Source: Quillaja saponaria (lineage: Eukaryota > Streptophyta > Magnoliopsida > Fabales > Quillajaceae). From it: a stretch of DNA of 64,000 nt. The notes under the pieces were generated by a model. It was not told where the DNA came from, did no database searches, and was given only the letters and a program-made list of their open reading frames with translations. The translations under genes and the position numbers were made by a program. The stretch spans positions 13,772,062 to 13,836,061 of the forward strand of contig CM055611.1 of the NCBI GenBank assembly GCA_029379385.1, given 5' to 3'. Shown here piece after piece: positions 1-11,259 of the stretch (its first letter is position 1; every line of letters starts with the position of its first letter).

Positions 1-786
1 CTGCAAAGCCAAAACTAGAGATGACTACAGGCATGGGGTGTTCCAAGTAACTATGGATATAACAATATTAGTCCTAACTAGTCATAGGACGACATGCGAC
101 ATAACAGTTTTATCAGAATTATATCGATTATTGTTAATTATGTTAGCGAAATGGAGAAGGCAGAGGAAACTTTTCTTTAACTGTGCCAAACAGGACAAAT
201 ATGGAAGTATGGGTTAAGTGGAATGCTCCACCTGAGCATTGGGTAAAGCTCAATATTGATGGAGCATAAAGAGGGAACCGGGGTTAGCTAGCACTGCAGG
301 TGTTACCAAAAACATGCATGGTGGATGGGAATATGGCTTTGGTAAGAAAATTGGATGGTGTTGTTTAGCTCGAGCAGAATTATAGGCTATGGGGCTGGGT
401 CTCCTAGCTGCTTAAGACAAAGGGTTCAGAAAAGTTATGGTAGAGGTAGATTCTGAATTGGTCCTGAATTTAATTTTAAAGGAGGTGTAATCGATAAATG
501 CTCATTATCCTCTCATTTGCGACATTCAAAGATTAATTGGTTTGGAGTGGGAAGTTTAACTAAGTCATATCCATCAAGAAGGTAATAGAGTGGCTAATCA
601 ACTAGCAAACATAACCTTGGATGACCCAGATAGTGAAATAAAGTTGTTGCAAGTTCCTTCCCCTATTAAGCTTACCTCTAAAGCAGACAAAGTTGGAGTT
701 GCTCGGCAACAGAGAATAGGTGTTCCTACTGTTTAGTTTTTCTCGTTCTTATATTTCCCTTTCAATCAAAAATAAAATAAAAAAAT
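1..786 (+). mobile_element. LINE (L1-type) 3' end with RNase H domain, decayed
   Basis: Reading forward from about 205, the translation starts with VKWNAPPEHWVKLNIDGA and continues with pieces such as VEVDSELVLN and HQEGNRVANQLAN when frames are followed across breaks. This is the order of the RNase H domain that ends the polyprotein of plant L1 LINEs (RVT_3 type): the first catalytic Asp in 'IDGA', a later Asp in 'VDSE', and the His/Asn-rich end. Several stops and frameshifts interrupt it, including one directly after IDGA. The element runs off the left edge. Near 725-786 it ends in a TTTC-rich stretch and an A-rich tract, like the second LINE of the window at about 40.5 kb. It is a dead fragment; family assignment is by recognition of the domain pattern. 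Confidence 0.7.
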
Positions 787-1630
787 TATAACGATTACCA
801 TAATTATCTTATCAATATTATCCCATTATAATTGTAACATCTCTATAATTATAAAATCATATCAGCCTTATTTTATTATTATATAAAAGAGCTCAGTCTG
901 TGAGGAAAGACGTGCCTTATTATCTTATCCATTTTTTCAGCGTATTATTTCTTTATTGCCTCTTACAGACCACATCTTCCACATCTTTGCCTTGCAGGTG
1001 TCACGTAGAGGACACGTAAAGCAAACAATTTCTGCTTTAACACCTAACATATAAAAGAATTAAGGATACTCTTGCTAATATAAACTTTCATAATCATCAA
1101 ACTTGAATTAAATAGATGCCATGCATTTATACTATATTTAAAAGACATTCATAAGTATGAGTTCAAAACATGAAGCAATTTATAATGAACGTTATCATTC
1201 TTCAACATGAAGACTCTTCATGAGTCTAATCTTTATAAGGCCAACCACATCACAAAGGAGGAGGTTTCTAAGAACATAATAAATAATAAGAATAGAAAAA
1301 TCAAAACATAGCACACTAATCATATCTAAGTCTTGACAATATCCAATAAGGTTCACTAGTCAATAGATACATTAATTTGATCCTGAAATATATAACTTGG
1401 AATTCACAAAATATACTATAGAGAAAGAAATTCCAAATGTCTTGCCATGAGTACCATAACCTAAGCCTTACAAAACTAATTTGATCCTAAAATATCTTAT
1501 TTAAAATTCAAATTACAATCACATGAAAGCTTAAAGTTAACTCTCTAAGAAAAAAAATATTAAATCAAGAAGAATACAACTTGGAAGCTAAGAATAATAA
1601 ATCATAACCCTAAACTTATCACCTAAGAAG
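787..1630. other. AT-rich spacer, nothing recognised
   Basis: No open reading frame of note, RNA gene or recognisable repeat was seen. The stretch is strongly AT-rich and lies between the LINE tail and a copia-type LTR. Confidence 0.5.
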
Positions 1631-2113
1631 TGTTGATTATTAATCCATATTTTGGATAATTATCATGTTGATTTATCTTATTTAGTTATACAGTTCTATC
1701 TTAGAGTTTTGTTTCCATTGATATGGCATTACTTTAGGTTTTATATTATGAGAGTTTAACTTTATTTCTGATTGTAATCTTATTTTTTAAAAATAGAGGT
1801 TCTTAATCATTTGTAAAGCGTGCTAACTGAAATAACAGTTGTGTGCCCACTAAAAACAAATGTGTACCATCTTATGAAGAATTTTTTTTTTTTTATTTTC
1901 AATTCTCTCTTCTCCTAAATAATAAAATTGTGGTGGCTCTAATTAATAGTGGTATCAGAGCTTCCAAACTCTAACAGTGGTATCAAAGCAGACATCCTTA
2001 ATGGTGATACGATTACTGGGGCAACAACTATAATAGAACACCTGGAGTGATGTGATATTGCTTATGATATATGCATTGACTTGAGAAGTCGGTATAAAGA
2101 GTAGATCTACACT
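1631..2113 (+). mobile_element. Copia-type LTR plus primer binding site, truncated
   Basis: A probable LTR of about 318 bp starts with TGTTGATTATTAATCC at 1631 and ends near 1948. It is followed at 1950 by TGGTATCAGAGC, the complement of the 3' end of initiator tRNA-Met and the usual primer binding site of Ty1/copia elements. A second, imperfect copy of this motif (TGGTATCAAAGC) follows about 30 bp later. After that come about 160 bp of possible leader or gag start, and then the CACTA terminus cuts the element off. The usual CA end of the LTR is not intact. No second LTR or pol was found in the window. Confidence 0.5.
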
Positions 2114-2580
2114 CACTACAAGAAAACTGCTCATTACCGACCAACCAAATTGGTCGGTAAAGACCCAAAATTCAGTCGGTAACGGGTGGTAGGCAAAATC
2201 AAGGTTGCTAATACCGACCAACTGGACAGTTGGTCGGTAATTACCGACCGTAGTTGGTCGGTATTGTTTGTCGATGAAGTTTTTTGGAGAATTAAAAGAA
2301 GTTGGTCGGAGATCACCGACCAACCATTAGGTTGGTCGGAGATCACCAACCAACCATTAAGTTGCTTGGTAATCACCGGCCAACCATAGTTGGTCGGTAA
2401 TACCGACCAACCTTATGGTTATTGGTTGGTCGGTGTTACCAACCATAAGGTTGGTCGATGACTACCAACTAACCTTATGGTTGGTCGGTAATACCGACCA
2501 ACTTTATAGTTATTGGTTGGTCGGTATTACTTTTTTGGGTTTGTCTTTACCGACCAACCAAGGGTTGGTCGGTAAAAATC
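2114..2580 (+). mobile_element. CACTA (En/Spm) transposon terminus with subterminal repeats
   Basis: CACTACAAGAAAACTGC at 2114 is the canonical terminal inverted repeat of plant CACTA transposons. It is followed by about 430 bp packed with the motif TTGGTCGGTAATACCGACCAA in both orientations, often as back-to-back palindromes; such motif arrays are the subterminal binding sites for the TNPA-like transposase. The small open frames here come from the repeat and are not genes. The reverse-complement terminus (TTTTCTTGTAGTG) was not found to the right, so this is a single end: a truncated or very decayed element. The 3 bp before the terminus are ACT, but without the other end no target duplication can be shown. 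Confidence 0.8.
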
Positions 2581-3225
2581 CTGGAATCTGTTTTGATTCT
2601 TTTTAATTATAATTTTACTAAAAACCTGCTTTACATTAAACAATTTCTAAATGAATACTGAAAATTAAATATATTGATGTATCAAAATAAAATTGTCATA
2701 TAATTAGAAATAGGATAATTCATGAACACAATGTAACATGATTAAACAAAATATCATACAGTATATCAAATAATAAAAACTACTAGCTAATTATTCATCT
2801 CCTTTTCACTTTTTTTTAATGAGGAAAAGAATGACTTTCCCTTGAGGCAAAAAAAAAATTAGTTTTTACTCCCAAATAAAGCCTAACACAACACAACACA
2901 ACTCAACAGAGCAAAAAAACCTAAGATATCATAACAAGAATGCTACTCCCAGCTCTGAAGCAGAACTAGCAAGGAAAATGCAAAAATGGTGGAGGAATTC
3001 TTAATGGTGGTTAAAAGAACAAAAGAAAACCTCCATATGAAAAGGTGACTAGAACTTGGAGTTGTCCTTGCAAAGGCAAACTCGATAAATGTGGATGCTG
3101 CAATTGGGAGTGAAAATGCTGCTAAGTGTCATTGTCAGTAACCACCATGGAATACTCATTCAAGCATGGACAAAAGAAACCCCCATGGAATACTCATTCA
3201 AGCATGGACAAAATGAGTTGTCCTT

Positions 3226-3547
3226 GGACATTGCAAGGAATCAAGGGTAGAACGAAGTTGAATTCGAAAGTGATGCAAAAAGTGATTGTTGAACTTATGA
3301 ATGGAAAGCAAGATGGAATTCGATGGCGGCTATTAAGTCTAGTCAAGGATGGCTTAGAATCTCGCAGGTGGTGTCCTCGCGCCAATATGGCTGCACATAC
3401 CCTGTGTAAATGGTCACTTAATATTTTGTACAGGGGCTCTGATCTATTGAAGTCATCATCCTTGTCTCTGTTTTTCAAGCCTTAGAGCTTGACAGTTTAT
3501 CGATATAAGTCTTTCTTAATACAAGAGAAAAAAAAAAAAAAAAAAAG
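3226..3547 (+). mobile_element. LINE RNase H tail with poly(A), copy A
   Basis: Forward translation gives pieces such as RANMAAHTLCKWSLNILYRG and a serine/phenylalanine-rich end, which match the C-terminal end of a plant LINE RNase H (the 'ANxxAHxLxKW' part). It is followed by an A tract at about 3528-3547, as expected of a retroposed 3' end. The matching unit in copy C lies at 30850-31600, so the insertion is older than the duplication. Only the last 100 or so codons are present, with frame breaks. Confidence 0.55.
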
Positions 3548-4089
3548 GAAGCACGGAATACAAAATAGTTCGTCATGACAAATCCTTACTCATTACCTCT
3601 TACAAGATAAACAGATAGTTGGCTCACTAGAAAAATAAGAACACAAATGTTAATGAAAATCCGACAAGAGCTTAAGAATCTAAAGTCAGTGTTCAGGGTT
3701 CTAAATTCAAGCAAAAATCCGGACATACCTCATTTCTAAATTCAAGGAAAAATCCGGACATACCTCATTGAATTTGCATTTTTCCTGCAAACCAAGATCA
3801 ACAAAACCCAAGAACTGTTCACTCTATTTCTATCGGCTACCCTTTTTCAAGGCACAACTTCTATGCTTTCACCTTATCTGTCCAAGGGATAGATGCATTC
3901 TTGGAGCTGCTGAACCTATGCTGTCTGCTCAACCTCCCAACCCAGGAGTTATGTCATATGTGGCACATGATATAAGCTCACCACTTTCCCATTCCATCTA
4001 TAACATAAAGATCAGAACAACAATAATGAAAACGGAAAAATCAAAAACAGTAAATGAAGCCAGCTAATTCTGTTCACATCAAGCAAGTT

Positions 4090-5067
4090 TCAGATTTCAA
4101 GTTTGTAAAACTCTCCCATATCCATCTGGGATCCAAAATGAAGAACTGCAGCATCCGGAGAGGATATAGGGAATTCCATTACCTCTTCCATAACTTCCCT
4201 TATCTCCTCAATACTTTTTTGCCAAACAACAACCATTTTCTCCAACACATGCGCATTCTGTAGTAGGAATCTTTCTAGCTCCAGGTGATTCTCAATATCA
4301 TCAACATAATTAATTTGAACTACTTTCAGATGATATGTTAAACACGTGATGTTTTCATCCGGTAGTGGCACAAAATCACTTCATTCTAGCGCCTTTATGT
4401 TGAATATAGCACAGAATGTCACCTTTATAGATATACATGAATACCAAACAAGTCAAAAACTAATTTTGAAGAAATATTAACCATAAAGGCAAAGGTGAAA
4501 GAGGCAGGGTAACAGGTTACACAGTATGTTACATTGTTACTCCTGCAAGCTACAAGTAAAGGTTCATCATTTAGCAGCAATTCAAAATAGATGACGCAGT
4601 AATCTCCCATTCCCAACACAGATCACTTTAGCCGTCTACACAACATCACCAAAAAAATAAAAATAAAATAAAAAACAAGCAATGCAATGCAAAACAACTT
4701 TTTTTTTCAGGGGTGGGGGTGTTTGCAATTTTTACAGTTGTGCTGCCAGGATGCATGCCTCGTTCATTTTATTCACCAATAAATACAAAAGCAAGTTCAA
4801 TGGAAAGAATTATATAAAATATTAGAGGAGATAAATGAACCAGAAAAATCCTTAGTGTTGTCTATGGACGCTTCTTTCTGCACAAAAAATGACCTGAAAG
4901 ATATACCTCTTCAAAGTCTATGAAAAGATTTTCCAAATTGGGCGAAATTTTAAGCAAGCATATTATCCCTTGCAAATGTTCTCCCAGTTCAGTTCCACAT
5001 ATCTTTAAATACTTCAAATCATTGAATAAGAGAAACATCCTGGTCTTGTAAGCAAACAGTAGAGATC
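4090..5067 (-). pseudogene. FBD-A: F-box/FBD gene remnant (last two exons)
   Basis: Two exons of an F-box/LRR/FBD gene, the adaptor type that binds SKP1 in SCF ubiquitin ligases, are visible by comparison with copy C. The LRR exon is 5067-4907 and the FBD exon 4392-4090. The FBD exon contains ENITCLTYHLKVVQINYVDD and LLQNAHVLEKMVVVWQKS, the typical FBD core, and ends in KLEI plus stop. The remnant cannot be made as a full protein. The F-box exon is absent; a 4-nt deletion in the LRR exon shifts the frame to a stop just after CFSYS; and the fourth codon of the FBD exon is TGA (4383-4381) where copies C and D have TCA. The acceptor before the FBD exon reads AAAG instead of GCAG. Confidence 0.8.
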
Positions 5068-5375
5068 CTGCAAGTATTGGAAGAAGAGAGATAAGGAACC
5101 ATTTAAATGCACCACGAAGTTGGCTGGTGCCTAAAAATGCTTGACAACGAAGTCACTGACAGATGATTTTTATATTTAATTTTATAGTGCATTTATTGTT
5201 TAGGGACTATATTAACAAAATCCAGGTGGATTTGTAATTCTAATCTGGTCTGATCTCCACAACAGGCTAAATGAAGAGCTTCAGATTAGCATACAACAAT
5301 AATCTACAACTTTCTCTGTCAGTTATCAATTGTTCCAAATAGAATTTAGATAGAAGTATTTATCAATCCCCTTTA

Positions 5376-5515
5376 CCTATTTATTTAATGTCATTAACAT
5401 AGAGTATTATTTTTTCATTAACTATAATTTCTTGATATGTATATCTATTGTTGATGAATATATATAAATATATCATAAACATGATTCACGTGCAAGACAT
5501 GTTTCATAAAAACTA

Positions 5516-5549
<34 letters not shown>

Positions 5550-5564
5550 CATATAACACTTCTA
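5376..5564. repeat. AT-rich spacer with (TA)n microsatellite
   Basis: The stretch contains an uninterrupted TA run at 5517-5547. Nothing else was recognised between the end of repeat copy A and the TNL-upstream copy. Confidence 0.7.
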
Positions 5565-6695
5565 CGCATCATGCTTATTGCTGAAATGCACACAGCCAGG
5601 CCACATCCCAAGAATAAAGAATAATTATAAAATAAAATTAAAAAATTTAGGAAACTCCATGTGAACCTTCATCTTACACAGTACGCTTTTCTTTTTTCTT
5701 ATTATAAGAAATGAGATTGGTAATTGAATCAATGATATTCTCATATTTTAGTTTAGGGATAAATAAGTTGCTGCATCACTAAAATATTTCTCACATTTTA
5801 ATCAGACATTATTAGAGATGAAATTAGTAACTGAATCAATGAGAGTAAAAATTAACTTCTTTTGAAAGCATAACGATTCTCACCGGAACACCCACACACA
5901 CATGCATGCATTTAGTTGGCCCATGAACAAAGTACCAAAGTAAAACCACGTAATTGAGGGAACAACGATATACTTTCACACAATTTATTCATCTGATTCT
6001 TGTTTTCATTTTTCGGTTTTCCCCCATAAAAAAAAATTAAAAAAAAATCTGCACTTCTTTACTAATAATAAATCTTAAATTTATTAATCCTTCTAAATAT
6101 TTTGCAAGGTTTTATTACGCTTGTCATTATGAAACATGTTACTTATATGCATGCAGTTCCTCTCTTACAGTATTATAAACCAAAGGGAAGAAGCTGGAAG
6201 CTATATAGTTTTCAAAGATAATACATAACCCCAAGATGAATTAGATTTACAATGATAATGTAGTTTATAACTGGATACAACTTTCTTAAATAAAAATATA
6301 TAGAACGTCACATCAGTCATTCATTGACCATGTTTAATTACTTATAATCAAGAATGTTGGCGTCGTCCTAATTCAAGAAACCGCGTTACATGACCCCGTC
6401 CCAAGTTGAATTGGATTAACAAACAATTGTTATTACTATGATAATATAGTTTATAGGACATAACTTTCTTCAAATAAAATAAGAGAAACCGCGTCTTCTT
6501 GGATTTTTTTAACTAGCTACCAGTATTACTTATGATGTTAAGTTATTAATTATTAATTACAACAACCTCCCCCAGAAAAAAAAAAGAAAAAAGAAAAAAA
6601 CAAACATAAACCACCCCTCTTTTTTTGGGGCAAGTTTATTTCTTGTAAGCTACATAGAAGTAAACCCAATTACACAGCATATATCATTGTGATTT
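5565..6695 (+). repeat. Copy of the TNL upstream region without a TNL
   Basis: This stretch aligns by eye with 18388-19395, the DNA directly upstream of the TNL gene. Shared landmarks in the same order are GCCACATCC, the 'ATGAGATT.GTAATTGA' block, a run of CATGCATGC-like sequence, GTTGGCGTC, AAACCGCGT and GATAATATAGTTTATAGGAC, then GCATATATCA.TG.GATTTGG. Here about 160 bp are inserted near 6510-6670. Beyond 6700 no TIR, NBS or LRR coding sequence follows. A weaker internal duplication (blocks near 6215-6350 and 6395-6480) exists in both copies. Confidence 0.75.
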
Positions 6696-6786
6696 GGTTT
6701 TAGGTTAGAGAAGATGGCCACATATACATATGCATTGTTGTTGCTGCGGGATATCATGGTTTGTTCACTATAAATTTTGATAATTC

Positions 6787-7456
6787 TGTTGTTGATGGTA
6801 GATGATGCGTTGTATGGGAATTAAAGATTGTTTAGAAGGATTTGAGTCAAAGGTAAAGATTTTAGGATTTTGGTCCAAATCCTTATTTGGTAGTTTCCTA
6901 ATTAGTTTATTCTTGGTGGGTAAGAAAAAACTAATTAGATGTTGATGGGAATTTCCTAATTAGTTTCCTTTTGCTGGGCAAGAAATAACTAAATTAATGT
7001 TGATGAGATTTCTTAATTAGATTTATCTTGGTGGATAAGCAAGTCTAATAGATGATTCCAGGGTTTTCCATAAAGTGGAGAAAAAGTTTGCTTGTTTGGC
7101 AAGCCCTATGTAGAATAAATATGTAAGCTTGTGAGAGTTGTAGGTATGAGAAAGAGAGAGATCTATATTTGTGGGAGCCTACTCAGTGGTAGGGGTGCAA
7201 GAAAGATTAGTAAAGATGTGGCCTAAGTGAGTGAGAACAATATGTGTAGAGTATACTCTTTCTATGTAATCTTTCTTGGAATATTAGTGAATTCTTTTTT
7301 CATCCGTGGATATAGGCAAGGGGTCGAACCACGTTATATCTTGTGTTGTTAATGTTTATTTCTCTTATCTTCTATTTTAGATTTGTATGGATGTCATTTA
7401 CCATTTTTACTATAATTCATTGAAGATTGAAGAGGAATTTCTTATAATTTCCAACA
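6787..7456 (+). mobile_element. Copia-like LTR, probably solo
   Basis: The block starts TGTTG and ends TTTCCAACA (7456). About 130-170 bp before the end it carries a stretch typical of many copia LTRs, with 'CCGTGGATATAGGCAAGGG' followed by 'TCGAACCACGTTATATCTTG' (about 7296-7340). An AATAAATA polyadenylation-like signal sits near 7116. No matching 5-bp target duplication was found (AATTC before, TGGCC after), and neither internal coding sequence nor a second LTR is visible. It is therefore a solo LTR with lost duplication, or one end of a deleted element. The left boundary is uncertain by a few bases. Confidence 0.55.
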
Positions 7457-8036
7457 TGGCCTACCAAAAGATGGAGCCGAGTCTACCATGTACCCGACTC
7501 ATCTATTAGGAATAAGGCCTTAAGCTCTTATAATTATTTAAAGACTTGTGATGAACTTTGGTCACAAATATGTAATCAAAACTAGTCATGTTATTGGAAG
7601 TTTTTCTTCTTTTTTTTTTAGACCAATGCCTAAGACATAGATGACAGAGTCTTTGAAAAAGATTATGCAATCGTGAGCTTTTACAGTCTAATTCTCTTAT
7701 TTAAAACAAATGAACAATTTATTTTAGTTTAAGTATTTTTCTCATACTATCCTCATTTTTTTAATTAAATCTAGAATTAATCAACTAAAATATAAAGACA
7801 AGATATTAATTGTTGTCCAAGGAACAAAAGAAAAGTTGAGAGAAAGAAACTTGAAATTAGTTAGGTGAATATGTAAAATAAAGTGGTGGTGGTTCTCTGT
7901 CAATTTATCTAAGTGAAAAATATTACATAATATTAAGGATAAAAAAAGTCATTTGTGGTGGATCTTAAATTCAAATAAATATATCAACTTGTTACTTAAA
8001 GATAACAAATTGGACACTAAAATAAAAAAAGGGACC
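7457..8036. other. Spacer between LTR remnant and Tat element
   Basis: AT-rich sequence with no recognised gene. It ends in GGACC, the left copy of the Tat element's target duplication (8032-8036). Confidence 0.5.
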
Positions 8037-8542
8037 TGTTAGATCCAAAAGTGAAGGATCTAATATTTGAGATGGAACTGGACTGTTTCTATTGTATGAT
8101 AGGCTAATGGTGTGAAGGTGATGGCGAGATAGTAATACTGGTGTTGGCGGGAATTTATCCAAGCTGAACTCCTTCCTGTAAAAATGAGACGATATCAGAG
8201 GTTGGGAGTTTTCTCCAAGAACCCTCCGATGATAAAGTCAGAGCTATTCAACAAAATAGTATGAAATGTAATGAGCCATATTGTTTCTGGTTACCTTCAA
8301 AGTTTGAGATGCTTTATGTAATCTGTTGTAGCCATGTTCGTTATTATTCTGTCGTTAATTCCCAACGGTTATTTGCTAAATTAACTTCTTCAACTTCTTT
8401 TTTTAATTTCTGCATCAATCCCTGCATTTTATGGTTTTTATTCTTGCAGCTATACATCTACCCTAACACGTTAAACTTTTCTAATATTTAATCTTTGCTA
8501 CGTGTCCTTTTTATATTGGATGTAATGTATTGCATATTAACA
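8037..8542 (-). repeat. Tat element 3' LTR
   Basis: A 506-bp direct repeat of 16949-17454, with TGTTA and TAACA ends. It is the 3' LTR because gag-pol is on the minus strand and the purine tract adjoins it at 8543. Confidence 0.92.
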
Positions 8543-8563
8543 CTATTCCCCCCTAAGAAACTG
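8543..8563 (-). promoter_or_regulatory. Polypurine tract of the Tat element
   Basis: Read on the minus strand, the bases touching the 3' LTR are TTAGGGGGGAATAG, a purine-rich run where plus-strand DNA synthesis is primed. Position and composition fit; nothing else supports it. Confidence 0.7.
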
Positions 8564-8599
8564 TGTGTTAACATGGACCTTTTTTTTTTATTTTTTTTA

Positions 8600-8795
8600 T
8601 GTATGACCGAGCTCCTTTATAACCGAGCTCCTTTATAACCAAGCTCGTTGAACTTGGCCGAGCTCAGCCTCTCGGTCTCTTCATGGCCGAGCTCATTGAG
8701 CTCGCTTGAGCTAGCAAGACCAAGCTCGAGTGAGCTTGGTCAAGCCTGAGCTCGAGTTAGCTTGGTCTCACACGAGCTCAAGTGAGCCGATAGCC
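8600..8795. repeat. GAGCTC-rich short repeats in Tat 3' region
   Basis: At least ten copies of GAGCTC or AGCTCG occur within about 190 bp, the first two as a direct repeat CCGAGCTCCTTTATAA. They lie between the polypurine tract and the antisense gene and code for nothing visible. Confidence 0.6.
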
Positions 8796-9348
8796 TAGGC
8801 AGAGCTTTTCCCTTTTCCGATGATACCGAGTTTTCACGGGCCAAGCTGGTGTTTTGCCAATGCCATGCTTGTTCAGAAGCTATCCTTATGGAAATTTCCA
8901 AATGAACATATAGGCAGTTAATAATGGAAGGTCTCAATGAAGGTTCTAAATGGATTTTCTTTTTAGAATGAGGGATAGGCTTGGGTTGAACAGGTGTAAG
9001 ACACGTGGTGGATGTCTTACAAGAAATTGACTATAAAAAAAGGTGGGGTTCTTACTGTTTTTAAGATGTTTTGTGGGAGAGCCAATAGTAGTGTTGTGTG
9101 GATGCGGTAGGATTTGTGAGGAGGCCGATTGCTTTGCATTTTTGGTGCATACTCGTCAGTATTCAGTATCAAAAAAGGTACGGGCTCTCGTCTCTTATTT
9201 TTTATGTAAAAGATGAGCTCGGGTTTGTGTGAGTATTGAGATAGAACCTTCTTGTCCTGGTCTACTTCTTCAGATGATGATGATGTGGGCATTTTGCCAG
9301 GGGATAATACTGGCTCCCGATGTTGATGATGTATACTTTACTCCCTAG

Positions 9349-11063
9349 GTGAATCATGCTGCTGTTCAAAGGCTAGCGAGCTCTTTAGATATGAATCAAT
9401 TGCGTGTTCTACAGCGGCGTTATACATCTGGACGAGGAAGCACCTGGAAGTTTAATGTGGCTGGTGACTTTCGTCCTTGTGACTCCAATCCTGACCAAAT
9501 TTGTTTATACAATGAGCAATTAAAGGGCGGACTGAAACTGCCTTTTCTTGAATTTTTTGTACGTGTTTGTAATGCCTATGGTGTTTTTCCAGCTTAAATT
9601 ACACCAAATGGAACTAGATTTGTTTTAGGGTTTATAGGCTTGTGCCACTTACTTGAGATTGCTCCTTCCTTATCGGTCTTTAAGCATCTATTTTTCACAA
9701 ACAGGATCCCCAGAGGTTGGGTTTACTTTACAGGCTTTAAACCTTCCTTATTCGAGTCTTTTCTCTATAATAATAAGGGTTGGAAACCTAAATATTTCTT
9801 TGTCTTTCCTCCATCTCCAACTGGTTTGCTGCATGGGTGGGGAAAAATTAATCTTCTAGCTAAAGGGAAACCATACCTTAGTGTAGAGCAGAGGACCCGT
9901 ATGTATAAAATTCGCTATTGTCAATCTAGACAGGATGGAAATAGATATGATATTAGCTTTCTTTTGGACAGTGCTCAGCTTGTCACTTTGGGTTTGTCAT
10001 CACTTAATCAGGGTGACGTCTTTGAGACTTTGTCTTGTAATTGTTTTTGACACTTAACATACTGAAGTTTTGTTGTCTTATCGTTTTTGCAGATCGCGAG
10101 ATGGGTCACGTGGTTCAAGCTACTAATGAGAAGCTTGCTGCTCGAAGGTGAGAGAAAAGAAGGCAGAAAAAGGCCAAAATTGCTAATAGAAAATCTGCTC
10201 GGATGGATGGCACCTCGTCATCTCAAATTACCGAGATAAGACTTATATTTTTACAGTATCTCCTCCGTTTGTGCCATCCGGGATGAGTTGGATACCACCA
10301 CCTATGCCAAGTTCAACTCAGGATGTTTTGTTAGGTGCAGATGGTGTTCCTTTGTGGTCCGTTCCTCCGCATGAGGTGCTGGAGTGCTCTTCCAGTGCTT
10401 GTCTGCAAGATGTTGAATATGGTGCCTATCATTTTGCACGATGAGGTATTTTGGATGGGGATAACGCTATTATGGACCAAAATTTCATAAAAGAAAACTA
10501 TATGTCTGGCTTGCATGCTTTGATCAATGTAAGATCTTTGTCTATCTCTCTTGTTGTCTGAGCACTTGTCTGCCTGACTTTCATTCAAATTTTTTTTTTA
10601 GGGAAATCAATCTCTGTCCTTGGCCTATGACCGAGTTCGGGACATGGAATATGATTATCTGGATACTGAGCGGCGTCTGAAAGATATTCAGTTAAGCTTT
10701 GGTGGAATGGAATTGAAAGCTATTTATGCTGAGAAAAAAGAAGAAGAAACCAAAGCTGCTTATTGTGTTCTTGAAAATAGCCTTGTTGCTTCTGAGGAAC
10801 AGGGCCAGAAAACCAATCAGGAGTTAAGGATGGCTTAGCAAACCATTCAAGACGTTTATTCTGGTCAACTTCCTGCTCAATGGATCAAGGAATACAAAGC
10901 CTCTATCAAGTTCAGGAAGCTTATTTTAGACGAGTATGATGCTTTTTATATCCAAGGATTTGTTGAGTCAAGAAAGAAAGTTATCACGATTGATCCCAAC
11001 TTCCCTGTGGAAAGGTTAAAATACATTGGGGAAGATGATGAAGCTGAACTTTATGAAGACTAA
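9349..11063 (+). pseudogene. Antisense gene of the Tat element (putative gypsy-type transposon domain)
   Basis: This gene lies opposite to gag-pol. A first domain (9349-10050) contains CDSNPDQICLYNEQLKGGLK, then LEFFVRVCNAYGVFPA and ITPNGTRFVLGF. This matches the plant 'putative gypsy type transposon' domain (Transposase_28) from memory of the family. An acceptor (CCCTAG) precedes 9349, and a short acidic exon ending near 9292 may come first. A second intron is likely at about 10045-10091 (TTTTTGCAG acceptor). The last part (10614-11063) is a charged coiled-coil-like region ending in GEDDEAELYED. Lesions: TAA at 9595-9597 where CAA (Gln) is expected, TGA after LAARR at about 10151, and TAG at 10836-10838 where CAG is expected. 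No biochemical role is established for these antisense proteins. Confidence 0.75.
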
Positions 11064-11259
11064 CAAGGCAGGATGAATGTCAATCAACTACCAAACTGAA
11101 TATGTAGTAGTGTTTGGACTTGTCTTTTATTATGGACTATTTTGTACTATTGTTGTGGTTTCTTGATTTCAGGCACAACTAGTAGTCTGTATACTCAGTT
11201 TGCCTTCCTTTAATGTACGCTTGGATTTGTGTATTTTGGTGAACTCTTGGCTGTGTATT

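Larger units (their letters stand above)
2795..5375 (-). repeat. Segmental repeat, copy A (FBD gene tail plus flank)
   Basis: From about 2795 to 5375 this DNA matches 30405-33425 (copy C) nearly base for base by eye, and from about 3770 onward also 60790-62660 (copy D). It holds, in minus-strand order, the last FBD exons, the 3' flank and a LINE RNase H tail. Copy A stops matching at about 5375, inside what is the long first intron in copy C, so the F-box exon was never included or has been lost. It also lacks a block of about 70 bp present at 32530 and 61775. Confidence 0.8.

Noticed and set aside
2134..2606. Several overlapping short open frames on both strands
   Set aside because: They are readings of the CACTA subterminal repeat; the same unit gives open frames in both directions.
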